A DNA stretch of 64,000 nucleotides. Origin: Streptomyces sp. NA02950. Its GTDB lineage: Bacteria > Actinomycetota > Actinomycetes > Streptomycetales > Streptomycetaceae. A program made the position numbers and the translations under genes. The notes under the pieces were generated by a model, which was given only the letters and a program-made list of their open reading frames with translations, was not told the origin of the DNA and did not search any database. Positions 34,531 through 43,498 of the stretch are shown here, piece by piece. The stretch lies in the NCBI RefSeq assembly GCF_013364155.1, contig NZ_CP054916.1, forward strand, positions 3,406,501-3,470,500, read 5' to 3'. The first letter of the stretch is position 1, and every line of letters begins with the position of its first letter.

Positions 34531-36003
34531 CTAGATCACCAGGCTGAGCAGCCCCGCGACCGCAAAGCCCGCCACCGACAGCACCGACTCCAGCACCGTC
34601 CACGACTTGAGCGTGTCCCGCTCGGAGATGCCGAAGTACTTGGCGACCATCCAGAATCCGCCATCGTTGACATGCGAGGCGAAGATCGAGCCCGCCGAGA
34701 TCGCCATGATGACCAGGGCCAGATGCGCCTGGGACCAGTCGCCGTCGGCCAGCATCGGGGAGACGATCCCCGCCGTGGTGACGATCGCGACCGTCGCCGA
34801 GCCCTGGGCGACCCGCAGCACCAGCGCGATCAGCCAGGACAGCAGGATCACCGGCAGCCCCGCGCTGTCGAAGGCGTCCGCCAGCGCCTGGGCCACCCCG
34901 CTGCCCTTGAGCACCGCGCCGAACACCCCGCCCGCGCCCACCACCAGCAGGATGTTGCCCACCGGCTTGAGCGAGGCGGTGCACACCGACTCCAGTGCAT
35001 TCCGCGACCAGCCGCGCCGGATGCCCAGCAGGTAGAAGGCGAGGAAGAGCGCGATGGTCAGCGCCACGAAGGGATGGCCGAAGAACTCGATCACCGAGCG
35101 TCCGGTGCTCGGGTCCAGCGCGACGGAGGAGAACGTGGCGCACAGGATGAGGACCAGCGGGGTCCCGATGATCGCCAGGACCGTGCCCACCGGCACCGGC
35201 CGCTCCGCCGGAGTGGCACCCGCGGCCCGCTGTTCGGCCTCGACCGCCGCTCTGGCCTCCTCGGCCGCCTCCACCATGTCCTGCGGTACGGGGACGAAGA
35301 GGCGCTTGCCGATCCACGCCGCGTAGCCCCAGGCGGCCAGCACCGACGGCACCCCGACCAGCACACCCATCAGGATGACCCAGCCCAGGTCGACATGGAG
35401 CAGTCCGGCCGCGGCCACCGGCCCCGGGTGCGGCGGCAGGAAGGCATGGGTCATGGACAGCCCCGCGAGCAGCGGCATCGCGTAGAGCACGATCGACTTC
35501 CCGCTGCGCCGGGCTGCCGCGTAGACGATCGGCGCCAGGACGAAGATGCCGACGTCGAAGAAGACGGGTATGCCGAAGATGAGCCCGGTCAGTCCCATGG
35601 CGAGCGGTGCCCGTTCCTGGCCGAACAGGCCGAGCAGCCGGGAGCTGAGCGCCTCGGCGCCGCCGGAGACCTCCAGGATCGCCCCCAGCATGGTGCCGAG
35701 GCCGATGATGATGGCTATGTGGCCGAGGATGCCGCCCATCCCGGTTTCGATGAGCGAGACGGCGTCGGACTTCTGGACGGTGCCGAAGAGTTCGGTGACC
35801 GAGAGCCCGGCGGCCAGGCCCACCGCGATGGAGACGCCGAGCAGGGCCACGAACGGCTGGAGGCGGACCTTGATGATCAGGTAGAGCAGAAGCGCGATAC
35901 CGAGGGCGGCGACGGTCAGCAGTCCTGCGGTGCCATGGATGAGTGCGAGCAGACCACCGGTGTGCGGTGGGGTCTCGGCAGCGGGAGCGGCCGCGAGCAG
36001 CAT
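34531..36003 (-). CDS. GntP/DsdX-family transporter
   Basis: A 490-residue permease with about 12-14 helices. Family landmarks are GHIAIIIGLGTMLGAILEVSGGAEAL, GIPVFFDVGIFVLAPIV, the HAFLPPHPGPVAAAG motif and AQGSATVAIVTTAGI with HVNDGGFWM near the end. GntP members carry gluconate, 2-keto-sugar acids or, in the DsdX branch, D-serine. The neighbours (D-amino-acid deaminase, D-aminoacylase and RidA against one PfkB kinase) leave both open; I favour D-amino acid or keto-sugar acid import. GGAG lies before the ATG. It is the last gene of the kinase-iclR-ridA run, 227 nt after ridA. Confidence 0.93.
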   Translation of the reverse strand: MLLAAAPAAETPPHTGGLLALIHGTAGLLTVAALGIALLLYLIIKVRLQPFVALLGVSIAVGLAAGLSVTELFGTVQKSDAVSLIETGMGGILGHIAIIIGLGTMLGAILEVSGGAEALSSRLLGLFGQERAPLAMGLTGLIFGIPVFFDVGIFVLAPIVYAAARRSGKSIVLYAMPLLAGLSMTHAFLPPHPGPVAAAGLLHVDLGWVILMGVLVGVPSVLAAWGYAAWIGKRLFVPVPQDMVEAAEEARAAVEAEQRAAGATPAERPVPVGTVLAIIGTPLVLILCATFSSVALDPSTGRSVIEFFGHPFVALTIALFLAFYLLGIRRGWSRNALESVCTASLKPVGNILLVVGAGGVFGAVLKGSGVAQALADAFDSAGLPVILLSWLIALVLRVAQGSATVAIVTTAGIVSPMLADGDWSQAHLALVIMAISAGSIFASHVNDGGFWMVAKYFGISERDTLKSWTVLESVLSVAGFAVAGLLSLVI

Positions 36004-36198
36004 GGGGAACTCCGGAAAAAGGGTAGGGGGCGGCGCCGCACGGCGGAGGGCCGCGCGGTCGGGATGCCGGGATGGGGGTGATCAGAACTCCGTGTCCTGC
36101 TGGTGTGGGGGGTTGGCCGGGATGGTTCGGGGACGGGGGATCCGCGGCGGGCGGGGCGGGGAAGGCCGGGGGACACAACGGGGACGGGCCTTGCGCAC

Positions 36199-36217
36199 CC
36201 CCCGCCCACCGCGGGGG
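36199..36217 (-). terminator. Possible hairpin after ridA
   Basis: CCCCCGC at 36199-36205 pairs with GCGGGGG at 36211-36217. It lies 14 nt past the ridA stop and could reduce read-through into the permease gene. No T-run. The remainder of the gap to 36004 shows no other structure that I can support. Confidence 0.4.
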
Positions 36218-36230
36218 CCGGGGACGGGCG

Positions 36231-36644
36231 TCAGCCGAGGACGGCGAGCGCGTCGATCTCGACGAGCAGTCCGGCGGGGAGGCCGACGTAGACCGTCGTA
36301 CGGGCCGGCGGCGCCTCCTCGAGGTCCGCGAAGAACTCGTCGTACAGGGCGTTGAATTCGGCGAAGTGGGCGGTGTCGGTGAGGTAGATGCGCACCATCA
36401 CCACGTCCTCCCAGCTCGCCCCGCCCTCTTCGAGGACGGCCTGCACATTGCGCAGGGTCTGGAGGGACTGTTCGCGCAGGGTCGGTCCGACGGGGGCCGG
36501 GGCCTGGCCCGGGACCGCCGGGCCGAAGCCGACCTGACCGGCGACCTGGAGGATGTTCCCCTTCTTCACGCCGTGCGAGAACTTGGCGGGCGGGGTGGTG
36601 TGTCCGGCCGGGGTGATCGCGGTCTTCTGCAGCTTCTCGCTCAT
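36231..36644 (-). CDS. ridA: RidA family enamine/imine deaminase
   Basis: A 137-residue RidA/YjgF protein that hydrolyses reactive enamines and imines, such as 2-aminoacrylate released by PLP dehydratases, to keto acids and ammonia. Recognisable parts are the KFSHGVKKGNILQVAGQVGF strand region, the WEDVVMVRIYLTD core, and the catalytic arginine in PPARTTVYVGLP. The ATG overlaps the iclR stop (ATGA). The presence of a D-amino-acid deaminase-like gene divergent from this operon gives it a ready substrate source. Confidence 0.93.
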   Translation of the reverse strand: MSEKLQKTAITPAGHTTPPAKFSHGVKKGNILQVAGQVGFGPAVPGQAPAPVGPTLREQSLQTLRNVQAVLEEGGASWEDVVMVRIYLTDTAHFAEFNALYDEFFADLEEAPPARTTVYVGLPAGLLVEIDALAVLG

Positions 36645-37480
36645 GAAAGGGGTTCCTTGGTTCTCTTGTCGGATCTGACCGCCTCGGGCTTCACAGCCCC
36701 GGGCGCTTCTGCCATGGCATCATGCGGCCCCCGGGCCGGGGCACTTCCCGAGTACTCCCGGCTGATCGCCTCCGCGGTACGGCGCACCAGCGGCAGCAGC
36801 GTGAGGAGTTCGTCCGCGGTGACGACCACATTGGGCGCCGACACCGAGCACGCGGCCACCACCCTGCCGTCCGCTCCCCGGATGGGCGCCCCGACACAGT
36901 TGATCGACTCCTCGTGGCCACCGAGGTCGGTGGCCCAGCCCTGTTCCCGAACGGTGGCCAGCTCCTTGAGGAACGCGGCGGCGTTCGGTGTCGAACGGGC
37001 CGTGTACGCGGGGTAGGTGAGCCGCTCGGCCACCGCGCGCCGCTCGGGCTCCGGCAGATCGGCCAGCAGCAGTTTGGCGACGGCGGCGACGGTGATCGCG
37101 ACGGGTTTGCCGATCCGGGAGTACATCCGCACCGGATAGCGGCTCTCCACCTTGTCGATGTAGAGGACCTCGTCCTCCTCGTACACCGCGAGATGCACGG
37201 TGTGCCCGCACTGTTCGTTGAGCGCGACCAGATGGGGATGGGCGATCTCGCGGACGTCCAGGTTCTCCACGGCCTGCTGCGCGAGCGCGAACAGCCGGGC
37301 CCCGAGCCGGTAGCGCTGGTCCTCCTGGCGGTAGACCATGCCGTGCTCGTGCAGGGTGCGCAGCAGCCGCAGCGCGGTGGACTTGTGCACCCCGAGCCGG
37401 GTGGCGACCTGTTCCAGGTTGGCGGGCCCCTCCGCCAGCAGGGGCAGGATGCTCAGCGCTCGGTCGACGGTCTGGCTCAT
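36641..37480 (-). CDS. IclR-family transcriptional regulator
   Basis: A 279-residue regulator. The N-terminal winged helix (about 3-62) includes NLEQVATRLGVHKSTALRLLRTL. The effector domain (about 75-245) has the family's HLVALNEQCGHTVHLAVYEEDEVLYIDKVES and the SINCVGAPIRGADGRVVAACSVSAP block. It overlaps the kinase stop (ATGA) and the ridA start (ATGA). GGAGG lies 10 nt before the ATG. The probable target is the TTGCA-N5-TGCAA dyad between the kinase and deaminase genes. A 35-residue charged C-terminal tail is extra. Confidence 0.94.
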   Translation of the reverse strand: MSQTVDRALSILPLLAEGPANLEQVATRLGVHKSTALRLLRTLHEHGMVYRQEDQRYRLGARLFALAQQAVENLDVREIAHPHLVALNEQCGHTVHLAVYEEDEVLYIDKVESRYPVRMYSRIGKPVAITVAAVAKLLLADLPEPERRAVAERLTYPAYTARSTPNAAAFLKELATVREQGWATDLGGHEESINCVGAPIRGADGRVVAACSVSAPNVVVTADELLTLLPLVRRTAEAISREYSGSAPARGPHDAMAEAPGAVKPEAVRSDKRTKEPLS

Positions 37481-38625
37481 GGGTTGGATACCTCCACCGC
37501 TGCGGTCTCGGGGCCGGAATGCGCCGGATTCGTCCGGCCGGGGCCGAATCGCAGTGTGCCCCACGCGGCGGCATCGAGTGCCACCCATCGATCGGCCCGC
37601 GCACGGGAGGGCGGGGTGGCGAGGTCGCCGGGGACGGTGAGCGCGGCGGCCGCCATCAGATGGCCGTGGCGCAGCCGTTCGGCCACGGACAGGCCGCGCA
37701 GGGTGCCGGAGAGGAATCCGGCCGCGAAGGCGTCCCCGGCACCGACGGGCGCGACGACCTCGACGCGCGGGGCGGGTTCGACGGTGACGGTGTCCGCTCC
37801 GCCGGGCCCGCGGGCGTAGGCGGTGGCCCCGGCGGCCCCCCGTTTGACGACCAGCACCGACGGTTCGGGCAGCGCCGCCCGGATCGCGTCGGCGCCGCGC
37901 ACTCCCCAGGCGGCCTCGGCCTCGTCCTCGCCGACGAAGACCAGATCGCAGCCGCGGGCGAGGTCGAGCAGGACGGAGGGGCCGCGCCCGCCCTCGTCCT
38001 GCCACAGCGCCAAGCGGTAGTTGACGTCGAAGGAGACCAGCGGGCGGCCGGGGGCGGGGGTGGTCAGTTCGCGCATCAGGGCGAGACAGCCGTCGGAGAG
38101 GGCCGCGGTGATCCCGGTCAGATGGAGGATCCGGCCGGACCACAGCTGCTCCCGCTCCATCAGGGACGGCGACATGGCCGCGGCGGCGGAACCGGCCCGG
38201 TAGTAGACCACCTCGGCGAGCGGCTCCCCGGCCGGGCGTTCCCGTGTGCCGGGCTCCCGGTCGAGCGCCGCGACCGACTCCCGGCCGGCCGCCGCACCGG
38301 GCTCCTGGCCGACCGCCCGCTCCCCCGCCGTACGGAAGTAGATACCGGTCGGGCGGCGGGGGTCGCGCTGCACCCGGCTGATGTCCACCCCCGCGGCCGC
38401 GATCTCGGTCAGCAGATGGTCGCCGAACCCGTCCGTGCCCACCCTGCTGATCCAGCGTGCGCGGTGCCCGCAGCGGGCCAGTCCGCAGGCGACATTGGAC
38501 TCGGCCCCGCCGATGCCGCGTGCGAAGGAGGGCACATCGGCGAGGCGGCCCGGCCGGGACGGCACGAAGGTCACCATCGACTCGCCGAGGCACACGACGT
38601 CGACGCTCACGGCAGGGGGCACGAT
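37477..38625 (-). CDS. PfkB-family sugar kinase (KDG kinase-like)
   Basis: A 382-residue ribokinase-fold carbohydrate kinase. VCLGESMVTFVP begins the first strand, GGAESNVACGLARCG forms the sugar-binding loop and GAGDAFAAGFLSG is the C-terminal PfkB signature with the catalytic Asp. The order and the GESM start are typical of 2-keto-3-deoxygluconate kinases. An insertion rich in Glu, Arg and Ala at about residues 115-150 is not usual and may be a strain-specific loop. The GTG at 38625 follows GAGGAG; starts at 38658 or 38610 are possible. It is the first gene of the operon. Confidence 0.9.
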   Translation of the reverse strand: MVPPAVSVDVVCLGESMVTFVPSRPGRLADVPSFARGIGGAESNVACGLARCGHRARWISRVGTDGFGDHLLTEIAAAGVDISRVQRDPRRPTGIYFRTAGERAVGQEPGAAAGRESVAALDREPGTRERPAGEPLAEVVYYRAGSAAAAMSPSLMEREQLWSGRILHLTGITAALSDGCLALMRELTTPAPGRPLVSFDVNYRLALWQDEGGRGPSVLLDLARGCDLVFVGEDEAEAAWGVRGADAIRAALPEPSVLVVKRGAAGATAYARGPGGADTVTVEPAPRVEVVAPVGAGDAFAAGFLSGTLRGLSVAERLRHGHLMAAAALTVPGDLATPPSRARADRWVALDAAAWGTLRFGPGRTNPAHSGPETAAVEVSNP

Positions 38626-38720
38626 CGGTCTCGCTCCTCGCTCGTCGGGGTACGGCACACACCGTTGACCGGGTGCTTGGCGGGATGTTAGACAGCGCTG
38701 AGCGTCATACGCAATGAATG

Positions 38721-38735
38721 TTGCACATGTTGCAA
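38721..38735. promoter_or_regulatory. IclR-type operator in a divergent promoter region
   Basis: TTGCA-CATGT-TGCAA is a 15-bp inverted repeat between the kinase (minus) and deaminase (plus) genes. Overlapping it, TGTTGCA occurs twice as a direct repeat, 9 bp apart (38719 and 38728). IclR regulators often bind such A/T-flanked 15-bp dyads, and one is encoded in the adjacent operon. Confidence 0.6.
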
Positions 38736-38758
38736 TCGATCAAAAGGGAGGCGCCTCC

Positions 38759-40060
38759 ATGGCCACCGACCACAGCGGTCCGTCGTCCCTCGCGGGACTC
38801 GCGCGGGAGCGTGTCGACCACCGCTTCAAGGGGCTGCCCCCGACCGCCGAAGGCCGTACCCTCGGCGAACTGGCCGCCGAGCGGCGCTCCCTGTTCACCG
38901 GCGGGTTCACCACCCCGGTGCTGGCGCTGTCGGCCGAGGCCCTGGAGCACAACCTCATGGAGATGGAGCGCTACTCCGCCACCCACCACCTGGCCTTCGC
39001 CCCGCACGGCAAGACCTCGATGGCCCCACAGCTCTTCGAGCGCCAACTCGTCCACGGTGCCTGGGGGATCACCGCCGCCGTCCCCTCCCACGTGCGGATG
39101 TACCGGGCCTTCGGCATCCAGCGGATCTTCCTCGCCAACGAGGTCGTGGACGCCGCCGCCCTGCACTGGCTCGCGGCCGAGCTCGACGCGGACCCCGGCT
39201 TCCGCTTCATCGCCTACGTCGACTCCACCCGCGGGGTCGAGTTGATGGACGCGGCGCTCCGCGAGGCGGGCGCCCGCCGGCCGGTGGACGTCGTGGTCGA
39301 ACTGGGCGCGGGCGAGGGCGCGCGGACCGGTGTGCGCACCGAGGCCGAGTGCGCCGTGGTCGCCGACGCGGTGGCGGCCACCTCCACCCTGCGGCTGGTC
39401 GGCGTCGCCGGATACGAGGGCGAGGTGCCGAAGCCGGATGCCGAGCGGGTCCGGACCTGGCTGCGCCGGCTCACCGCGCTGGCCGCCGGGTTCGACGCGG
39501 CGGGCCGCTTCGCGGGGCTCGGCGAGACGGACGAGATCGTGGTGAGCGCGGGCGGCAGCGCGTGGTTCGACGTGGTGGCGGAGGTCTTCGCGGAGCTTCC
39601 CGAGCTGTCCCGGCCGGTGCTGAAACTGCTGCGCTCGGGCGCGTACGTCTCCCACGACGACGGCCACTACCGCAAGCGGACCCCGTTCAACCGGATCCCG
39701 GAGGAGGGCGAGCTGCACCCCGCCTTCCGGCTGTGGGCCCAGGTCGTCTCCCGCCCCGAACCGGGCCAGGCGTTCCTCAACGCGGGCAAGCGGGACGCCG
39801 CGTACGACCTGGACCTGCCCGAACCCCAGGTCGTCCGCTCCGCCCGGGACGGCGCCACCCGCCCCGCCACCGGTCTCACCGTCACCGGCCTGTCCGACCA
39901 GCACGCCTGGGTCGCGGTCGCGGACGACACGGAACTGGAGGTCGGCGACTGGGTGGGCCTCGGCCTCTCCCACCCGTGCACCAGCTTCGACAAGTGGCAG
40001 CTGATCCCGCTGGCCGAGGCGGACGGAACGGTCACGGACTACATCCGCACGTTCTTCTAG
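38759..40060 (+). CDS. Fold-III PLP amino acid deaminase (D-serine dehydratase/D-threonine aldolase-like)
   Basis: A 433-residue PLP enzyme with an alanine-racemase-type N-terminal barrel. The PLP lysine is in FAPHGKTSMAP; VDVVVELGAGEGARTG and the VSAGGSAWFD loop follow; the C-terminal D-serine dehydratase-like domain holds the zinc-type motif LSHPCTSFDKW. Members act on D-serine, D-threonine or related 3-hydroxy D-amino acids. GGGAGG lies 7 nt before the ATG. The divergent operon contains RidA, which would clear the imine product, and the next gene is a D-aminoacylase, so a D-amino-acid catabolic role is consistent. Confidence 0.92.
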   Translation: MATDHSGPSSLAGLARERVDHRFKGLPPTAEGRTLGELAAERRSLFTGGFTTPVLALSAEALEHNLMEMERYSATHHLAFAPHGKTSMAPQLFERQLVHGAWGITAAVPSHVRMYRAFGIQRIFLANEVVDAAALHWLAAELDADPGFRFIAYVDSTRGVELMDAALREAGARRPVDVVVELGAGEGARTGVRTEAECAVVADAVAATSTLRLVGVAGYEGEVPKPDAERVRTWLRRLTALAAGFDAAGRFAGLGETDEIVVSAGGSAWFDVVAEVFAELPELSRPVLKLLRSGAYVSHDDGHYRKRTPFNRIPEEGELHPAFRLWAQVVSRPEPGQAFLNAGKRDAAYDLDLPEPQVVRSARDGATRPATGLTVTGLSDQHAWVAVADDTELEVGDWVGLGLSHPCTSFDKWQLIPLAEADGTVTDYIRTFF

Positions 40061-40390
40061 GGTCCGTCTTCACAGGGGGCGTCCGGACGCGAGCGGCGTC
40101 TGGTGCAGGGGGCACCTCCCAGCGGTAGCTGGGGGAACACCGCACGGCGGAGGATCGCCCTCGTACCGGGCGTACGCGGGCGGCTGGTGACCACGCGGCC
40201 GGGCACCTCCCAGCGGTAGCCGGGGGCGCCGTGCCAGGCGTCGGGAGCAGGGCGGCCCCCCTGAAGACGGGCCTGGCCCATCCCCCCGCCCTTCCCGGGG
40301 CTGCGCCCGGGTTCCCCACGAAACCAGGGGCGGCTGGACGGGAACGACAGCGCGCCGCAGGCGCGACCGGCAGAACGAGAGGCATCCGCC
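40061..40390. other. Intergenic region with repeated elements
   Basis: No gene is apparent. The stretch holds two copies of a 26-bp sequence (listed separately) and, near 40288-40320, CCCGGGGCTGCGCCCGGG-type inverted sequence. The D-aminoacylase promoter is not evident; a weak GAGAGG ribosome site precedes its ATG. Confidence 0.55.
40110..40226. repeat. Two copies of a 26-bp intergenic repeat
   Basis: GGGCACCTCCCAGCGGTAGC followed by (T/C)GGGGG occurs at 40110-40135 and again at 40201-40226, 91 bp apart, with one mismatch. From memory, CAGCGGTAGCTGGGGG-type sequences recur between genes in some Streptomyces. They may be mobile palindromic elements. Confidence 0.75.
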
Positions 40391-42013
40391 ATGGACCTGG
40401 TCATCCGCGACGCACACGTCATCGACGGCACCGGCGGGGCCGCCTACCGGGCCGATGTGGCCGTGGACGGCGGACGGATCGCCGCCGTCGTCCGGGAGGA
40501 CGGCGGCCCGCGGCCGGGCGGACGGCGCGTGGTGGACGCCGACGGGCTGGCCCTCTCCCCCGGCTTCATCGACATGCACGCGCACAGCGATCTCGCGCTG
40601 CTCCGCGACCCCGACCACTCCGCGAAGGCCGCCCAGGGCGTCACCCTGGAGGTCATCGGCCAGGACGGGCTCTCCTACGCGCCCGTCGACGACCGCACGC
40701 TCACCCAGATCCGCACCGCCATCGCCGGCTGGAACGGCGGTGCGCCCGGAGTTGCGGACATCGACTTCGACTGGCGCGACGTGGGCGGCTATCTGGACCG
40801 CCTCGACCGTGGCTTCGACGGCGAGGGCATCGCCGTCAACGCCGCGTATCTCGTCCCGCAGGGCACCGTACGGATGCTCGCGCTCGGCTGGGAGGACCGC
40901 GCCGCTGCGCCCGGTGAACTCGCCCGGATGAAGCGGCTGGTGGCCGAGGGGCTGGAACAGGGCGCCGTCGGGATGTCCTCCGGACTCACCTACACCCCCG
41001 GGATGTACGCATCGGACGCCGAACTCACCGAGCTGTGCCGGGTCGTCGCGGCGTACGACGGCTACTACTGCCCGCACCACCGCTCCTACGGCGCGGGCGC
41101 CCTGCGCGCGTACGAGGAGATGGTGGCGCTCACCCGCGAGGCGGGCTGTGCGCTGCACCTGGCCCACGCCACCTTGAACTTCGAGGTGAACGAGGGCCGC
41201 GCCCCCGAGCTGCTCGCCCTGCTCGACGCGGCGCTCGCCGACGGCGCCGACATCACCCTGGACACCTACCCCTACCTCCCCGGCTGCACCACGCTCGCCG
41301 CGATGCTGCCGAGCTGGGCCGCCGAGGGCGGACCGGAGGCGACGCTCGCCCGGCTGCGGGACGACGCCACGGCCGAGCGGATCCGGCGGGTCATGGAGGT
41401 GGACGGGGCGGACGGCTGCCACGGGGTGCCGATCGCGTGGGACACCATCGAGATCTCCGGGGTGAGCGACCCGGCCCTGAGCGACCACGTCGGCAGGACG
41501 GTCGCCGAGAGCGCGCGGGCGCGCGGTGAGGCGCCCTGGGTCACCGCGCGCCGGCTGCTGCTGGCGGACCGGCTCGGCTCGACGATCCTGCAACACGTCG
41601 GCCATGAGGAGAACGTCCAGGCGATCATGAAGCACCCCGTGCACACCGGCGGCAGCGACGGCATCCTGCACGGCGCCAAACCGCATCCGCGCGCGTACGG
41701 CACCTTCCCCCACTATCTCGGCCGCTATGTGCGCGAGCTCGGGGTGCTGCCGCTGGAGGAGTGCGTGGCCCATCTGACCGGCCGCCCGGCGGCCCGGCTG
41801 CGGCTGCCGGACCGGGGTCTGGTGCGCGAGGGGTACCGGGCGGACCTGGTGCTCTTCGATCCGCTGACGGTGGCGGCGGGCTCGACATTCGAGGCGCCGC
41901 GCACCCTTCCGGTGGGGATTCCGCACGTTCTGATCGACGGGCGGTTCGTGGTGGAGGACGGCCGCCGGACGAGTGTGCTGGCGGGCCGGTCGGTACGGCG
42001 GCGCGCGGGCTGA
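40391..42013 (+). CDS. N-acyl-D-amino acid deacylase (D-aminoacylase)
   Basis: A 540-residue amidohydrolase. PGFIDMHAHSDLALL holds the first metal histidines; YYCPHHRSYG, ALHLAHATLNFE and TLDTYPYLPG supply further metal and substrate residues, and GSDGILHGAKPHPRAYGTF is the D-aminoacylase-specific C-terminal active-site loop. It removes acyl groups from N-acyl-D-amino acids, to feed the deaminase encoded upstream. GAGAGG precedes the ATG by 8 nt. The 330-bp gap to the deaminase gene suggests its own promoter or a long joint mRNA. Confidence 0.95.
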   Translation: MDLVIRDAHVIDGTGGAAYRADVAVDGGRIAAVVREDGGPRPGGRRVVDADGLALSPGFIDMHAHSDLALLRDPDHSAKAAQGVTLEVIGQDGLSYAPVDDRTLTQIRTAIAGWNGGAPGVADIDFDWRDVGGYLDRLDRGFDGEGIAVNAAYLVPQGTVRMLALGWEDRAAAPGELARMKRLVAEGLEQGAVGMSSGLTYTPGMYASDAELTELCRVVAAYDGYYCPHHRSYGAGALRAYEEMVALTREAGCALHLAHATLNFEVNEGRAPELLALLDAALADGADITLDTYPYLPGCTTLAAMLPSWAAEGGPEATLARLRDDATAERIRRVMEVDGADGCHGVPIAWDTIEISGVSDPALSDHVGRTVAESARARGEAPWVTARRLLLADRLGSTILQHVGHEENVQAIMKHPVHTGGSDGILHGAKPHPRAYGTFPHYLGRYVRELGVLPLEECVAHLTGRPAARLRLPDRGLVREGYRADLVLFDPLTVAAGSTFEAPRTLPVGIPHVLIDGRFVVEDGRRTSVLAGRSVRRRAG

Positions 42014-42154
42014 ACGGCCGTCCTCGGGGCCGGACGGACCGCACCGACGGCGGCGTAACGCTCCGGCGCCGGACGCCCCCGGGCGCTCCCGACCACCGTC
42101 CACGTGGTGAAAAACACCGAGCGTGGCCGGGGGCGGCACCGTAGGGTTGCCGAC

Positions 42155-43366
42155 ATGCAGGTGATCCAGTCCACGAAGCTCGCCAACGTCTGCTACGAAA
42201 TCCGTGGCCCGGTGCTCGAGGAGGCGATGCGACTGGAGGCAGCGGGTCACCGCATCCTCAAGCTGAACACCGGCAACCCGGCGACCTTCGGCTTCGAGTG
42301 CCCGCCGGAGATCCTCGAGGACATGCTCCGGAACCTCGGCGACGCCCATGGCTACGGCGACGCCAAGGGTCTGCTGTCCGCCCGCCGCGCGGTGATGCAG
42401 CACTACCAGACCCAGGGAATCGACCTCGATGTCGAGGACATCTTCCTCGGCAACGGTGTCTCCGAACTGATCCAGATGTCCATGCAGGCGCTGCTGGACG
42501 ACGGCGACGAGGTGCTGGTTCCCTCCCCCGACTACCCGCTGTGGACCGCCGCGGTCTCGCTCTCCGGCGGCACCGCCGTGCACTACCGCTGCGATGAGCA
42601 GTCGGACTGGCTGCCGGACCTCGCCGACATCGAGCGCAAGGTGACCGACCGCACCAAGGCGATCGTGATCATCAACCCGAACAACCCCACGGGCGCGGTC
42701 TACGGCGAGGAGGTGCTGCGCGGGATCACCGAGATCGCCCGCCGCCACCGGCTGATCGTCTGCTCCGACGAGATCTACGACAAGATCCTCTACGACGACG
42801 CCACCCACACCCCCACCACCTCGGTCGCCCCCGATCTGCTGACCCTGACCTTCAACGGGCTGTCCAAGGCGTACCGGGTCGCGGGCTACCGCAGCGGCTG
42901 GCTCGCGGTCTGCGGTCCGAAGGCCCACGCCGCCAGCTATCTGGAGGGGCTGACGATCCTGGCCAATATGCGGCTGTGCGCCAACATGCCCGCACAGCAC
43001 GCGGTGGCCACCGCCCTCGGCGGCCGTCAGTCGATCAACGACCTGGTGCTGCCGGGCGGGCGGCTGGTGGAACAGCGCGATGTCGCCTATGAGCTGCTGA
43101 CCCAGATCCCGGGCGTGACCTGCGTCAAGCCGAAGGGCGCGCTGTACGCGTTCCCCAAGCTGGACCCCAACGTCTACAAGATCAAGGACGACCGGCAGAT
43201 GGTGCTCGATCTGCTGCGCACCGAGAAGATCATGATCGTCCACGGCACGGGCTTCAACTGGCCGGAGCCGGACCACTTCCGCATCGTCACCCTCCCGGCC
43301 AAGGAGGACCTGGCCGACGCGGTGACCCGGATCGGCAACTTCCTGGACGGCTACGGCCAGCCCTGA
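42155..43366 (+). CDS. AlaA-like class I/II aminotransferase
   Basis: A 403-residue fold-type I PLP aminotransferase. Features: LNTGNPATFGFECPPEI at the start, HGYGDAKGLLSARRAV, VPSPDYPLWTAAV, the IINPNNPTGAVY loop, DEIYDKILYD, and the PLP lysine in NGLSKAYRVAGYRSGW. This is the pyridoxal alanine/valine-pyruvate (AlaA/AlaT) type. A -10 box TAGGGT at 42142-42147 ends 7 nt before the ATG and no ribosome site is present, so the mRNA is probably leaderless; the in-frame GTG at 42104 is therefore rejected. It acts in alanine synthesis from pyruvate and glutamate. Confidence 0.95.
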   Translation: MQVIQSTKLANVCYEIRGPVLEEAMRLEAAGHRILKLNTGNPATFGFECPPEILEDMLRNLGDAHGYGDAKGLLSARRAVMQHYQTQGIDLDVEDIFLGNGVSELIQMSMQALLDDGDEVLVPSPDYPLWTAAVSLSGGTAVHYRCDEQSDWLPDLADIERKVTDRTKAIVIINPNNPTGAVYGEEVLRGITEIARRHRLIVCSDEIYDKILYDDATHTPTTSVAPDLLTLTFNGLSKAYRVAGYRSGWLAVCGPKAHAASYLEGLTILANMRLCANMPAQHAVATALGGRQSINDLVLPGGRLVEQRDVAYELLTQIPGVTCVKPKGALYAFPKLDPNVYKIKDDRQMVLDLLRTEKIMIVHGTGFNWPEPDHFRIVTLPAKEDLADAVTRIGNFLDGYGQP

Positions 43367-43447
43367 GCCCGGCCCCGAGGATGGCCGGACCGCCCCGGGC
43401 CGCCCCGGTCCAGGAATTCGATGATCCGTTTTAGCGAAGACTCAACT

Positions 43448-43462
43448 TTAGACAGCGTCTAA
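43448..43462 (+). promoter_or_regulatory. TTAGAC-AGC-GTCTAA operator-like dyad
   Basis: A perfect 15-bp inverted repeat, extended by AACT/AAGTT flanks to about 22 bp, lies 37 bp before the start of the small conserved gene. The region is AT-rich. It looks like a TetR- or MarR-type operator, but the regulator is not identified; a TetR gene lies 4 kb away. Confidence 0.6.
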
Positions 43463-43498
43463 GTTAAGATGGCCTCCTGGACATCTGGGAGGCCATCC

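Noticed and set aside
40070..43276. 1,068-codon minus-strand open frame
   Set aside because: It runs antisense through the D-aminoacylase and aminotransferase genes, which have full active sites.
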